From Fibrobacter sp. UWB11 (GTDB lineage Bacteria; Fibrobacterota; Fibrobacteria; Fibrobacterales; Fibrobacteraceae), in assembly GCF_900143015.1 (NCBI RefSeq), contig NZ_FSRT01000003.1, positions 248,001-312,000 on the forward strand: a DNA stretch of 64,000 nt, written 5' to 3'. Made by a program: the position numbers and the translations under genes. A model generated the notes under the pieces. It was not told where the DNA came from, searched no databases, and saw only the letters and a list, made by a program, of their open reading frames with translations. Of the stretch, positions 9,786 to 19,011 are shown piece after piece. Position 1 is the stretch's first letter. Each line of letters opens with the position of its first letter.

Positions 9786-11057
9786 CTATGCTTCGTGCGC
9801 CTTGCTTACCGCTTCATTAAACAAACTAATGAACTTATCGTACTGATTTTTTACTTCTTCGGATTCGTCATTTTCTTGAAGATTCGTGGCAATCAACATT
9901 CTAAAGTAGTCTTCTTTCGTGTACTGTTTTGTTGACTCCACACAATCATCAAAGCCTTTTACACCGCGTAAAACATCTCGCGAAATGCGATGACGCTTGA
10001 CCACAAAATGCTTGCCCGATTCTTCGGCTTCCAGGGCGTCATTCAAGCTCACAAAATCACCCGATGTCAAAAGCAAATCGACATAGGTTTCCATCGGCTT
10101 GGCAACAAGTTCTTTTTCCAAGTTGCGCAATTTCAACTTGAGCGTTTCGATATCGCCTTTGAACTGTTCAAAGCGAACCGCTTTCGGGACTTCTATTTTT
10201 TCGACAACAGGAACCATACCTTGAGCAACATCAACAGTAAGCACATAGCGTTTGCAATTCGCTTCATCGAAGCCCATCACGAACGGAGAACCGGAATAAC
10301 GCACTTTCGGATTTTTTGCAACCATCGATGTGTAGTGAATATGCCCTAAAGCAACATAATCAAGTTCACTCGGGAACGTAGTAACATCCACATTTCCAAG
10401 CGTACCTACAACTTCTCGAACACCATCATCCACGGAAGTTTCAGGAATCACTTCATTTTCGCCAGCAACTTCAGCATCGCGACCAGAAAGATTGGCCGCA
10501 TACAAATGACCTGTTGCTATAATAGGAATGTTACGATTACCGCGCAATTCAACAGCATGGCTATACACATCTGCATAAAGGCGCTTTAACAAATCTTCGT
10601 CTGAACTGGCACCTTTATAAAACTGTTCCAGTTCCAAATTGCGCATGAACGGCACGGCGCAACAGATACCGATAACATGACCTTCACCATCTTTCAATTC
10701 AATAACCAAATCATCAACTTTACGATTATTGATAGAACCGATGACTCTGATATTCAAAGCATCAAGAATCCCCGCAGGTGCATCAAGCAGCGTTCCCGAA
10801 TCGTGATTACCCCCCACCACAATAACATTGGAGCACTTTGTCGTAAGGAGTGAAGCTAAAAATTTATAATACTGCGTCTTTGCAATATTCGAAGGATTTA
10901 CCACATCGAAAATATCACCCGCAATAACAAGCGCCTGTGCACCAATCGTTTCAATTTCGGCTTTCAGCCATTCTAAAAACGCACCCGTTTCTCGCGTGCG
11001 ATCAATATCATGCATTGTATTACCAAGATGCCAGTCTGCGGTATGGATAAACTTCAT
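9786..11057 (-). CDS. sbcD: Exonuclease subunit SbcD (Mre11-like phosphoesterase)
   Basis: The 423-residue nuclease subunit paired with SbcC. Calcineurin-like phosphoesterase motifs appear in order: HTADWHLGN at residues 4-12, GDIFD near 47, GGNHDS near 80, ATGHLY near 183 and ALGHIHY near 238. These supply the two-metal site for 3'-5' exonuclease and hairpin endonuclease activity. It lies nine bases upstream of sbcC and 37 bases after rmuC, in one minus-strand run devoted to DNA end processing. Confidence 0.97.
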   Translation of the reverse strand: MKFIHTADWHLGNTMHDIDRTRETGAFLEWLKAEIETIGAQALVIAGDIFDVVNPSNIAKTQYYKFLASLLTTKCSNVIVVGGNHDSGTLLDAPAGILDALNIRVIGSINNRKVDDLVIELKDGEGHVIGICCAVPFMRNLELEQFYKGASSDEDLLKRLYADVYSHAVELRGNRNIPIIATGHLYAANLSGRDAEVAGENEVIPETSVDDGVREVVGTLGNVDVTTFPSELDYVALGHIHYTSMVAKNPKVRYSGSPFVMGFDEANCKRYVLTVDVAQGMVPVVEKIEVPKAVRFEQFKGDIETLKLKLRNLEKELVAKPMETYVDLLLTSGDFVSLNDALEAEESGKHFVVKRHRISRDVLRGVKGFDDCVESTKQYTKEDYFRMLIATNLQENDESEEVKNQYDKFISLFNEAVSKAHEA

Positions 11058-11094
11058 TCTAAAACACCTCTATTCTACACAATAATAGTTTTTT

Positions 11095-12231
11095 CTACTT
11101 TAACTTTTCGTTGACCGTCTTTGCGCTTGCAATCCCAAGCTGTTTCATGGTTTCAAAACGGCTAAGGATATTTCCCTTGCCATCTTTCAATTGTCCAAGC
11201 GCATCGGCATAAGTCGTTTGCACCACATTCAGCTGGCGTCCCATCTTCACAAAGTTATCCGTAAAGCCGCAGAATTTTTCATAAAGTCCTTCGGCCGTTT
11301 TCATAATATTCACGCAATTTTCTTCTTGGCGCGTATTCTGCCATGTCAGCAAAATGAGATTCAACGCAAGCATCAAATTCGTCGGATTGATAATCAACAC
11401 GCCCTTACGATAAGCCTTTTGTGCAATGGCCGGATCCTTATTCACCGCCAAGATGTAGCTACCTTCATTCGGCACAAACATAAGCACATACGGAACCGCA
11501 TGCGGAACGACCTTCGGGTAATTCTTATCTGCAAGTTCATCGACATGTTTTACGATGCTTGCCAAATTTTCCTTGCACGCGATTTCTCGCGCTTCGTCAT
11601 TTTCTGCAGAAACATAATCCGTATAAGCTGTAAGTGAGACTTTCGAATCGACAATCACGTTAGAGCCATCCGAACATTTCACAATAACATCTGGGCGTAA
11701 TTCATGACCGTTTTCATCCGTGTAGCTTTTCTGCGTAAAGTATTCCATATTTTCGCGCAGGCCGCTATCGCTCAAAATATTCGAAAGCACTACTTCGCCC
11801 CAGTCGCCCTGCACTTTGCCTCGATTCTTGAGGGCATCGGCAAGATTTTCCGCATCCATCCCGAGTTTGCGCGATTGTTCGACCATCGTTTTGATAGCGC
11901 CATTCAGTTCCGCAATATTCTTGTCGTTCCCTTCTTTTGCACGTCCAAGCATTTCGCGCATATTATCGAGTTCTTTGAGCAAAGGCTTCGTAAAAGTTTC
12001 CATGTGCTCACGGTTTTCGCCCTTGAATTCCTCACTGCGTTCCTTAAGCAATCGCGCAGAAACAGCCTCGAATTGAGATTTCATTGCCGAAAGTTCCGCA
12101 TTGAATAAAGCCTCGTGATTTGCATGAGCAGAACGCCCCAATTTATGCACCACAAGAGCCCCCACCAAAACACCAATAGCAAAAGCCACAACAGCAACCG
12201 CCGAAATAATCAAAGAAGTCATGTCCATCAT
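11095..12231 (-). CDS. rmuC: DNA recombination protein RmuC
   Basis: 378 residues with an N-terminal hydrophobic helix (about residues 6-30), a charged coiled-coil stretch (about 35-110) and the conserved RmuC domain (NRGKVQGDWGEVVLSNIL; RPDVIVKCSDGSNVIVDSKV; NPTNLMLALNLILLTW). The VDSKV and E..V elements resemble a PD-(D/E)XK nuclease core. RmuC limits inversions at short inverted repeats in E. coli. Its position beside sbcCD, also specific for inverted-repeat structures, is a sensible pairing, since this genome carries palindromic repeats (see repeat features). Confidence 0.95.
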   Translation of the reverse strand: MMDMTSLIISAVAVVAFAIGVLVGALVVHKLGRSAHANHEALFNAELSAMKSQFEAVSARLLKERSEEFKGENREHMETFTKPLLKELDNMREMLGRAKEGNDKNIAELNGAIKTMVEQSRKLGMDAENLADALKNRGKVQGDWGEVVLSNILSDSGLRENMEYFTQKSYTDENGHELRPDVIVKCSDGSNVIVDSKVSLTAYTDYVSAENDEAREIACKENLASIVKHVDELADKNYPKVVPHAVPYVLMFVPNEGSYILAVNKDPAIAQKAYRKGVLIINPTNLMLALNLILLTWQNTRQEENCVNIMKTAEGLYEKFCGFTDNFVKMGRQLNVVQTTYADALGQLKDGKGNILSRFETMKQLGIASAKTVNEKLK

Positions 12232-12341
12232 TTCACCTCAGTCCAAATATATAAATAGTTAATGTCTAATTCTGACAATTTTGATAGTCAAAAGAGCATA
12301 GTCAGTAAAACTTTCGAACTAAATTAACTATCTTTATTGCA

Positions 12342-12719
12342 ATGGATTACGAATACAGTGTCATAGGTTCTATTTTCTGCAAAGCAGATATTCTTTCTGC
12401 CGCCGCCGAGAATTCTGTTTTTACGTATAACGGCTACAATTTCGCGCTCCGAAAGTTCAGTGACTGTATAAGCGTAAGTCTCCACGGCACCACCGATGAC
12501 ACATCCAGCAACATCAGTGAAATTTGCCACAACATCTCCGAAAAAGATGTTTCAGATGTTTGCAAGTTCCTTTCCGAAAAATACGCCTGCAAAGTTTCCA
12601 TGCGCAAAGGTTACGAAGTTTACGGCAATGCCAATGTTTTCAACGGAGGCTCCGATTACGAAGTCATCGAAGAGAAATGGTTTAAGGTCCAATTCGAAAA
12701 CGGAATTCAAGTGGTCTAA
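12342..12719 (+). CDS. Small orphan protein, unknown
   Basis: A 125-residue reading frame with balanced amino-acid composition, no signal peptide, no membrane segment and no motif I recognise. It is the only plus-strand gene between the rmuC and histidine kinase genes and overlaps the histidine kinase stop by four bases, tail to tail. No clear Shine-Dalgarno precedes the ATG. A 68-codon frame on the opposite strand (12324-12530) competes over the first half, but the plus frame is longer. Probably real and lineage-specific. Confidence 0.55.
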   Translation: MDYEYSVIGSIFCKADILSAAAENSVFTYNGYNFALRKFSDCISVSLHGTTDDTSSNISEICHNISEKDVSDVCKFLSEKYACKVSMRKGYEVYGNANVFNGGSDYEVIEEKWFKVQFENGIQVV

Positions 12720-15700
12720 CGAAAGAATTTTGCGAGGGTAGCGCAAAGGACTTCAACGTCAACAGGCTTTGCCACGTGATCGTTCATTCCCGCATCCATT
12801 GCAGCACGCTTATCTTCATCGAACGCGTTTGCCGTCATTGCAATAATTGGCACGTTCGAAATATCCTTATCCTTCATCGCACGAATTTGACGCGTCGCCT
12901 CATAGCCATCAATTCCCGGCATCTGGATATCCATCAAAATAGCATCATACTTGACCGATGAATACTTGAGCTTTTCTACAGCAAGGTCACCTCGTTCCAT
13001 TGCAGTTACTTCAACGCCACGATCCTCAAGGATTTCCGTAGAAATTTCACGATTGAGCGCATTATCCTCAACAAGCATCACCTTTCGGCCAATAAAATCA
13101 TATTTCTTAGGTTCACTCAAGTGCGTTTCAAAATCAATCTTCGAACCCGATGAACCACAGAACTTCTGCAAGATGCAATGCAAATCCGACAAGAACAACG
13201 GTTTTGCAAAGAACGATGTCACGCCCGCTTCAAACGCTTCCTTTTCAATATCAATCCAATCATACGATGTCAGCACGACTATCGGCACAGCCGTTCCGAC
13301 AACCTTACGGATTTGTCGCGTAATCTGGATTCCCTTCATTTCGGGCATATTCCAGTCAATCAAGAACAAGCGATAATCGTCGTTTGCTTTGTGCGATTTT
13401 TTGATACACGCAAGGGCTTCATCACCCGACATGCACAAATCATAGCGCAAGTTTTCCTTCTTTAACGCAGCGGCTACAGTTTTACAAATATCCGGTCGAT
13501 CATTTACAATCAAGCAATGCAGCCCTGCAAATTGTTCACTTGCAACAGAAACAGGCGATTCTTCACCAAGTTTGAACTTGAATGTCATGAGGACTTCAGT
13601 CCCCACTTGTTCCTGGCTCTTAATATTGATTGTCCCGCCCATCATATCCACGATATTCTTCGTGATGGACATACCAAGGCCAGTTCCCTGAATACCGCTC
13701 ACCGTCGAAGAATTCACGCGAGTAAACGGAGCAAAAATTTGCTTCAAGAATTCTTCATTCATGCCGATACCATTGTCTTTCACCAAGAATTCATAAATGG
13801 CATAGCCCGGTTCAGCAGAAACTTCCTTAATGTTCATCGAGACAGCACCCTTTTCAGGAGTGTACTTGATGGCATTAGAAACAACATTCAACAAGACTTG
13901 ATTCAAGCGCAATTTATCGCACATGATCATTTCGTTGTGAACATTTTCAAGTTCAACAACAAACTGCTGCTTACGAGAGCGAACATCCGAAAGAACAATT
14001 CCCTTTAAGGTATGGATAATATCCGAAAGGCTTTCCAACCGATTCGTAATATTCATCTTTCCCGACTCAATGCGGCTCATATCAAGAACGTCATTGATGA
14101 GCGAAAGCAGATGCTCCGAAGATTGGCTGATTTTCGAAAGGTAGTCAGCCACCTGTTCCTTGTTGTCGATATGTTCTGTGGCAAGGCCCGTAAAGCCGAT
14201 AATTGCATTCATCGGCGTACGAATATCATGGCTCATGTTGTTAAGGAATGTCGTCTTTGCACGGCTTGCAGAATTTGCCATCAAGAGCGCTTGTTCCAAA
14301 GCCTCTTTATCTTTTTTCTGCTTACGCGTTTCTTCGTCAACGCTATGGAAACCAGCAACAATTTGCACCGGATTTGTCGCCGTCAACACAAATTTAATTT
14401 GCCAATATTCAACATGTCCAAAGACATCCGCCTTGAAATTCACATAATAAGCATTCTTGTTTTTGAGATTTTCAAGAATGACATCTCTACGAGTAGATTT
14501 CAAAAACAGTTCGTAGTCTTCTTTGCTTACAAACTTTTCAACAATTACGCCAAGGCGTTCGTTAAAGCCCTTGATTTGCGGCCACTCCGGGAATAAACGC
14601 GGGAATAAATCCGTACAGCGATAAACATTTTCTCGCATGGAAACCGCATCGATATAGCACACCAAATCGAAGTCTTCGGCAAGGCCCTGAATCACGGCTT
14701 GCTGTTGAATTTCCTTGCGTAAAATATCGTCCTTGTCGGCAAAACCAAGTGCTGCAAATTTCGGATGGTTCGAATCGCCCACCTTCACGAATTTCATCTC
14801 GCAATAGCGATTCAAGAAATTCACGTACATGGTTTCAAAACTCTTTCGAGTCGAAAGTTGCTCACGGATATTCTTGATAGAACCGGCCTGCAACATACGA
14901 TTCTTGTAAATGCCACTAACAAACTTATCTACATAAACAGAGTACGCCGTAGAATATTTGACATTACGTTTAAACGTTTCACCAAACGAATTCGCAGTTG
15001 TCTTGTTCATGGAATAAGGCGTCATTTCTTCCGTTTCAAGATCGATGTAATAAACCGACGTGTATTCCGCAGAAAGCGCTTCGATAATGGAAATATTGCG
15101 TTCCAGTTCTTCTTTCTGTTCCGCAATTTTCTTGTTCAACTGGATTTTTTCGGCACGCTTTTTATCGATTGTTGCAAACGTCATAATGACAAGAGTTGCA
15201 ACGCCGTTTCTGCGTTCCACTACCTGCATTATAAAGCTCAACCATGGATTCCTGAAGCACGAAGCCTTGAAAATCAATTCACGGCGATCATCATGGGCAA
15301 GCAATCTTTGAATATACTGCGGACTTGCAAGACGAATCCATTCATCCTTGTATTCGCTATCGACAAGCTGCACCATTCTAAAGGCGCGATAAGAACAAGT
15401 GCTACGTTGCCTTTTATCGCCAAAATCAACCGCCTTTGATGGTAAAATTTCACGAGCCGAATCGTTTGACAAATCGCAAAGAAGAACAGCCTCGTATTCC
15501 GCCATAATCTTGTCATAAACAAAGCGGGCGCTGACTTCATCGTCGCGGTCAGCAAAGGCTACAACCATGGCGGTTGGCTCTTCGGTTTCAGCATCAACCT
15601 TCACGAACTTCATTTCGCTGTAGCGCACTTGCCCAGCAAAATTCGAACGGAAAAGAATCACATAAGTCTTATTGTTTCTAAGGTAAGCCTTGATATTATT

Positions 15701-17209
15701 GATATCACCGGCTTCAAGCATTTTTTCTTTATCGGCATCATAAACAAAGTCATTTACAAATCGCAAATACGCGTCATTGTACTTCGATCCAGATTTTATC
15801 ATGACATCGTAATAATGCTGCGACATGTCGTTCATGGAATACGGAATCACTTCATCGGTCAAAAGGTTGATATACATAACCGATGAATATTCTGAAGCAA
15901 GCACATCGATAATCGAGAGGTTGACTTCCAGTTCCTTCTTTTGCTGGGCGAGTTTTTCACTCAGGCACAGCCTTTCGGACTGGTCCCTATCCACAGCGGC
16001 TGCGGTCATGACGAGCATTGCTGGGACACCGTCAATCCTATCCAGAACACGAAATACGTTGCGACACCAAAAATACGAGCCATCTTCTGTCAAATGCTTA
16101 AAGACTATTTCTCGTCTATCCGTTTTCGCAAAAATCCGTTTTAATTTTTCGACACTCCCAAATTCATTCCACTGTTCACGAAATTCTTCATGAACAAATG
16201 CAGACGCATTTTTGAAGCCGACTTCAAAAGGAAGAATATCCTTTTCCTTGACATCGTTGTAATACTTCGACCTACGAACAACCTGTATTATGTTTTCTTC
16301 CAAGTTGATAAGGTCTATGTTTGAAAATTCTTCACCGACTTTTTCGTTGATTTTTTTGTTAATTACTTCATCGTTTTTATTGACAAAGCCCACCAAAAAT
16401 TCATTATCGTCACCGATATCAAAACGCATCACGCGCACTTCGTACCAGCGGGCATATCCAAGGGCAATGTCGCGGAACAGGTAGCGGAAGCTATGTTCAC
16501 GGGAAAGGCGACTGATGATGTTGTCCATCTCTAGACCTTTCAGCATCATCTCCCGATCAGCAGGGTGGATGATATCCATGGCCACAAGGCCCCTCGCGCC
16601 ATCCATCTTGCCTTCGAACGGGAAAAATCCCTTCAGTTCTTCTTTGCAGTAAAGCGTCCTGAACGTGTTCTTTGTCGGATTGAATACAAAAACGGATTCC
16701 ACCTTTTCGCCGAACTTCATAACGATGCTCTCGTTCAGGTGGCGTTCGAGTTCGTAACGTTGCTTGGAACGGATATCACGGTCCACATTGCGCAAGCGGA
16801 GTACAAAGCCCTTAAGCCCTTGTTCCCCGCGGTCGGCAAAAAAGCTCATTTGGAAATAGACTTCCGTACCGTCGAAAAGGCACCTGAAAGGCACTACATA
16901 CTGCGAATTTTTCTGGAGATTCTGGACAATGACATCGCGAAGAGTACTCTTATAAAAAATATCGCGGTCTTCATCACAAACAAAATTATCACGGATTAAA
17001 ACAAGGCGCTTACGGAGGTTGCATTCTCCACGAAGTGCTGGGACACGAGCCACAAGAAATTGGCTAGCATGGAAAATTTCAACATCTTCGTCTTCTGGAG
17101 TTTTCGTCAAATCCACATAGCAAACACAATCGAATTCATCAGCAATGGAATCAATAATCGCATTGCTTTTTTCGATCCGAGACTGTTGATTTGCATTGTT
17201 TTTTATCAT
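12716..17209 (-). CDS. Multi-PAS hybrid sensor histidine kinase with two receiver domains
   Basis: A 1497-residue cytoplasmic signalling protein with no membrane segment. Residues 1-960 hold at least four related sensor modules of roughly 130 residues (compare NLQKNSQYVVPFRCLFDG, YLRNNKTYVILFRSNFAG and NLKNKNAYYVNFKADVFG), plus two more PAS-like units. Then come the HisKA dimerisation helix with phospho-acceptor His994 (NMSHDIRTPMNAIIGF), the HATPase domain (GIGMNEEF, GTGLGMSI), receiver 1 with Asp1285 (FLIDWNMPEMKG) and receiver 2 with Asp1427 (ILMDIQMPGIDGYEA). In receiver 1 the acidic pocket reads VNDR where receiver 2 has VEDN, so receiver 2 is the more canonical. No cognate regulator is adjacent. 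Confidence 0.93.
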   Translation of the reverse strand: MIKNNANQQSRIEKSNAIIDSIADEFDCVCYVDLTKTPEDEDVEIFHASQFLVARVPALRGECNLRKRLVLIRDNFVCDEDRDIFYKSTLRDVIVQNLQKNSQYVVPFRCLFDGTEVYFQMSFFADRGEQGLKGFVLRLRNVDRDIRSKQRYELERHLNESIVMKFGEKVESVFVFNPTKNTFRTLYCKEELKGFFPFEGKMDGARGLVAMDIIHPADREMMLKGLEMDNIISRLSREHSFRYLFRDIALGYARWYEVRVMRFDIGDDNEFLVGFVNKNDEVINKKINEKVGEEFSNIDLINLEENIIQVVRRSKYYNDVKEKDILPFEVGFKNASAFVHEEFREQWNEFGSVEKLKRIFAKTDRREIVFKHLTEDGSYFWCRNVFRVLDRIDGVPAMLVMTAAAVDRDQSERLCLSEKLAQQKKELEVNLSIIDVLASEYSSVMYINLLTDEVIPYSMNDMSQHYYDVMIKSGSKYNDAYLRFVNDFVYDADKEKMLEAGDINNIKAYLRNNKTYVILFRSNFAGQVRYSEMKFVKVDAETEEPTAMVVAFADRDDEVSARFVYDKIMAEYEAVLLCDLSNDSAREILPSKAVDFGDKRQRSTCSYRAFRMVQLVDSEYKDEWIRLASPQYIQRLLAHDDRRELIFKASCFRNPWLSFIMQVVERRNGVATLVIMTFATIDKKRAEKIQLNKKIAEQKEELERNISIIEALSAEYTSVYYIDLETEEMTPYSMNKTTANSFGETFKRNVKYSTAYSVYVDKFVSGIYKNRMLQAGSIKNIREQLSTRKSFETMYVNFLNRYCEMKFVKVGDSNHPKFAALGFADKDDILRKEIQQQAVIQGLAEDFDLVCYIDAVSMRENVYRCTDLFPRLFPEWPQIKGFNERLGVIVEKFVSKEDYELFLKSTRRDVILENLKNKNAYYVNFKADVFGHVEYWQIKFVLTATNPVQIVAGFHSVDEETRKQKKDKEALEQALLMANSASRAKTTFLNNMSHDIRTPMNAIIGFTGLATEHIDNKEQVADYLSKISQSSEHLLSLINDVLDMSRIESGKMNITNRLESLSDIIHTLKGIVLSDVRSRKQQFVVELENVHNEMIMCDKLRLNQVLLNVVSNAIKYTPEKGAVSMNIKEVSAEPGYAIYEFLVKDNGIGMNEEFLKQIFAPFTRVNSSTVSGIQGTGLGMSITKNIVDMMGGTINIKSQEQVGTEVLMTFKFKLGEESPVSVASEQFAGLHCLIVNDRPDICKTVAAALKKENLRYDLCMSGDEALACIKKSHKANDDYRLFLIDWNMPEMKGIQITRQIRKVVGTAVPIVVLTSYDWIDIEKEAFEAGVTSFFAKPLFLSDLHCILQKFCGSSGSKIDFETHLSEPKKYDFIGRKVMLVEDNALNREISTEILEDRGVEVTAMERGDLAVEKLKYSSVKYDAILMDIQMPGIDGYEATRQIRAMKDKDISNVPIIAMTANAFDEDKRAAMDAGMNDHVAKPVDVEVLCATLAKFFR

Positions 17210-17260
17210 TTGTGCCCCACCCTACAAAATATATGAAAAAATGCAAAAATGTTATTTTTT

Positions 17261-17274
17261 CATGTCAGAACATG
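17261..17274. promoter_or_regulatory. Short palindrome upstream of the histidine kinase gene
   Basis: CATGTCAGAACATG has 5-base arms around a 4-base centre, 52 bases upstream of the histidine kinase start. It could be an operator for that gene; this is only a symmetry observation. Confidence 0.3.
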
Positions 17275-17315
17275 AGATAAACATCACAAATATGCGCATG
17301 TCGGATTTTTATTTC

Positions 17316-17528
17316 TTAACAATCCATATTTTCTAACATTTTTTCGTCACTATTCTCTTCTAAATGACGTTCTGCAGTCTCTGCAATTTTGGCACTATGG
17401 CCACGCAATGCAGCAAACGGGCTAAAAATTTTCGCCCGGTTAGCAACGGACATCCGCGGGTGTTTCATCAAGAAATTCCAATCATCCCTCGGATAGGGCA
17501 AATCAATTATGTCTTTGTAATCGTTCAC
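17316..17528 (-). CDS. YolD-like small protein paired with Y-family polymerase
   Basis: A 70-residue protein whose centre (HPRMSVANRAKIFSPFAALRG) resembles the conserved core of YolD-like proteins (PQMS..RAAQF.PFAAL.G). In Bacillus these are encoded beside UvrX-type Y-family polymerases, for example yqjX beside yqjW, and are thought to act with them in damage tolerance. Here it is directly downstream of the polymerase gene with a four-base ATGA overlap, so translation is coupled. The family assignment is from memory of the motif. The biochemical role is not known to me. Confidence 0.7.
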   Translation of the reverse strand: MNDYKDIIDLPYPRDDWNFLMKHPRMSVANRAKIFSPFAALRGHSAKIAETAERHLEENSDEKMLENMDC

Positions 17529-18925
17529 GCTTTGTGCCCTCCGATTTGTTCATTGCGTTCGCGGGTGGTAGCGCCTTCCTGCATATCCATTCCCTTGAAA
17601 ATTGCATTTTTCCCAAAGCGCTTTTTTATTGCAATTTGCGCAAGCATCATTTTCTTTTCACGTTCTACTTTTTTCACATCCGTGAACAGGTCATAACTTT
17701 CTTGCGTTGCGCTTAACACATTATTCGCAGTCAAGTTCAAGCGCTTTACCGTAAGCAACGGATTCATGATGCGGTCTGCAAGTTTCATCACCGCATCGGC
17801 AATCGTCGACACCGAAGACGTATAATTTAACAATGGTGCAGTCCCGTGCGCAGGTTTTGGAATCGTGCGTCCATAACCATCCACTACGGTTTCGCCATGA
17901 TAAATTCCTTTATCCACATTTTCACGGTCATAGCCCACATGGAGCGTAAGCCCGTTCGTCACAAGACCTTTTTCCACAAGGTCGAGCGCAAGCGTTTCGA
18001 CCATTTCGCGAATGACAATTTTCGCCTTGGCACACTCATACGCACAGCTCAAAACTTGTCCGCCGCCAATACTGTGCGTCTTGGATTTATAACGCTTGAT
18101 TTCGGCAATGCCGCATGGCTCATAGCCCCACGCATGGTCAATCAGGATTTCCGCATTCACACCGAACATCTTGTACAGCGCATCAGGCTTCTTGACGCTA
18201 GCACGCGCAAGATCGCCCATCGTATAAATACCACGGCCATTGTTCAAATAGCAATGTTCCAAGCGCTCCGCAATTCCACGCCCCAATTGCCAAAAACTCG
18301 TCAACGGTCTGTGATTCCAAAGTTCCTTGCGGTATGTCATTTCGTCAAGTTCCGCAATGCGAACGCCATCTGCATCTGGCGCCACATGCTTTGCCATCAC
18401 ATCCATCGCGATTTTGCAAAGGTAAAGGTTCGTCCCGATGCCCGCCGTTGCCGTAATTCCCGTCGTTTCAAGCACATCGCGAATCATGTCCTTCGCCAAT
18501 TCACGCGCCGACTTTTTGTACATCGAAAGATAATGCGTCAAGTCAATAAAACATTCGTCAATCGAGTAAACGTGAATATCCTCTTCGCTTACGTATTTTA
18601 AATAAACTTTATAAATGCGGGTAGAATATTCCACATACTTCGCCATTTGCGGAGGCGCAATGATAAACTGGACATCTTCCCCCGTTCGGCATTTCACCTC
18701 TCGCAACTTCTGGTTGACTTCGAACAAACGTGCTCGTCCAGGAATTCCGTACGCCTTAAGGCTCGGCGTTACGGCCAAACAAATAGTCTTCTCCGTACGG
18801 CTCGCATCGGCAACCACCAGATTCGTCTTCAATGGGTCAAGACCGCGAAGTACGCACTCCACAGATGCAAAAAACGACTTCAAGTCAATGGCAACGTAAG
18901 TACGGGTTTCGCGGGGCAGTCTCAT
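17525..18925 (-). CDS. Y-family DNA polymerase (DinB/UmuC/UvrX type)
   Basis: A 466-residue translesion polymerase. The palm motifs are intact: AIDLKSFFASVEC with Asp14, and YSIDECFIDLTHY with Asp-Glu near residue 124. The FF before ASVE supplies the aromatic steric gate. TAGIGTNLYLCKIAMD is the helix-hairpin region and residues about 240-420 fit the little-finger domain. No beta-clamp motif was identified with certainty. The overlap with a YolD-like gene places it nearer the UvrX/YqjW branch than E. coli DinB. I found no obvious match to the reported Fibrobacter LexA site (TGCNCNNNNGTGCA) in the 90 bases upstream, so SOS control is not evident. Confidence 0.92.
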   Translation of the reverse strand: MRLPRETRTYVAIDLKSFFASVECVLRGLDPLKTNLVVADASRTEKTICLAVTPSLKAYGIPGRARLFEVNQKLREVKCRTGEDVQFIIAPPQMAKYVEYSTRIYKVYLKYVSEEDIHVYSIDECFIDLTHYLSMYKKSARELAKDMIRDVLETTGITATAGIGTNLYLCKIAMDVMAKHVAPDADGVRIAELDEMTYRKELWNHRPLTSFWQLGRGIAERLEHCYLNNGRGIYTMGDLARASVKKPDALYKMFGVNAEILIDHAWGYEPCGIAEIKRYKSKTHSIGGGQVLSCAYECAKAKIVIREMVETLALDLVEKGLVTNGLTLHVGYDRENVDKGIYHGETVVDGYGRTIPKPAHGTAPLLNYTSSVSTIADAVMKLADRIMNPLLTVKRLNLTANNVLSATQESYDLFTDVKKVEREKKMMLAQIAIKKRFGKNAIFKGMDMQEGATTRERNEQIGGHKA

Positions 18926-19011
18926 ATTCTAAATATACGAAATTCACTGCTCATAATTTCACTTAATCTTTAAATGCTGGCATCAAAGGTGCCGCAATAA
19001 AACACAAGATT

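Noticed and set aside
18926-19011. LexA box upstream of the Y-family polymerase
   Set aside because: No match to the TGCNCNNNNGTGCA pattern reported for Fibrobacter was found by eye.
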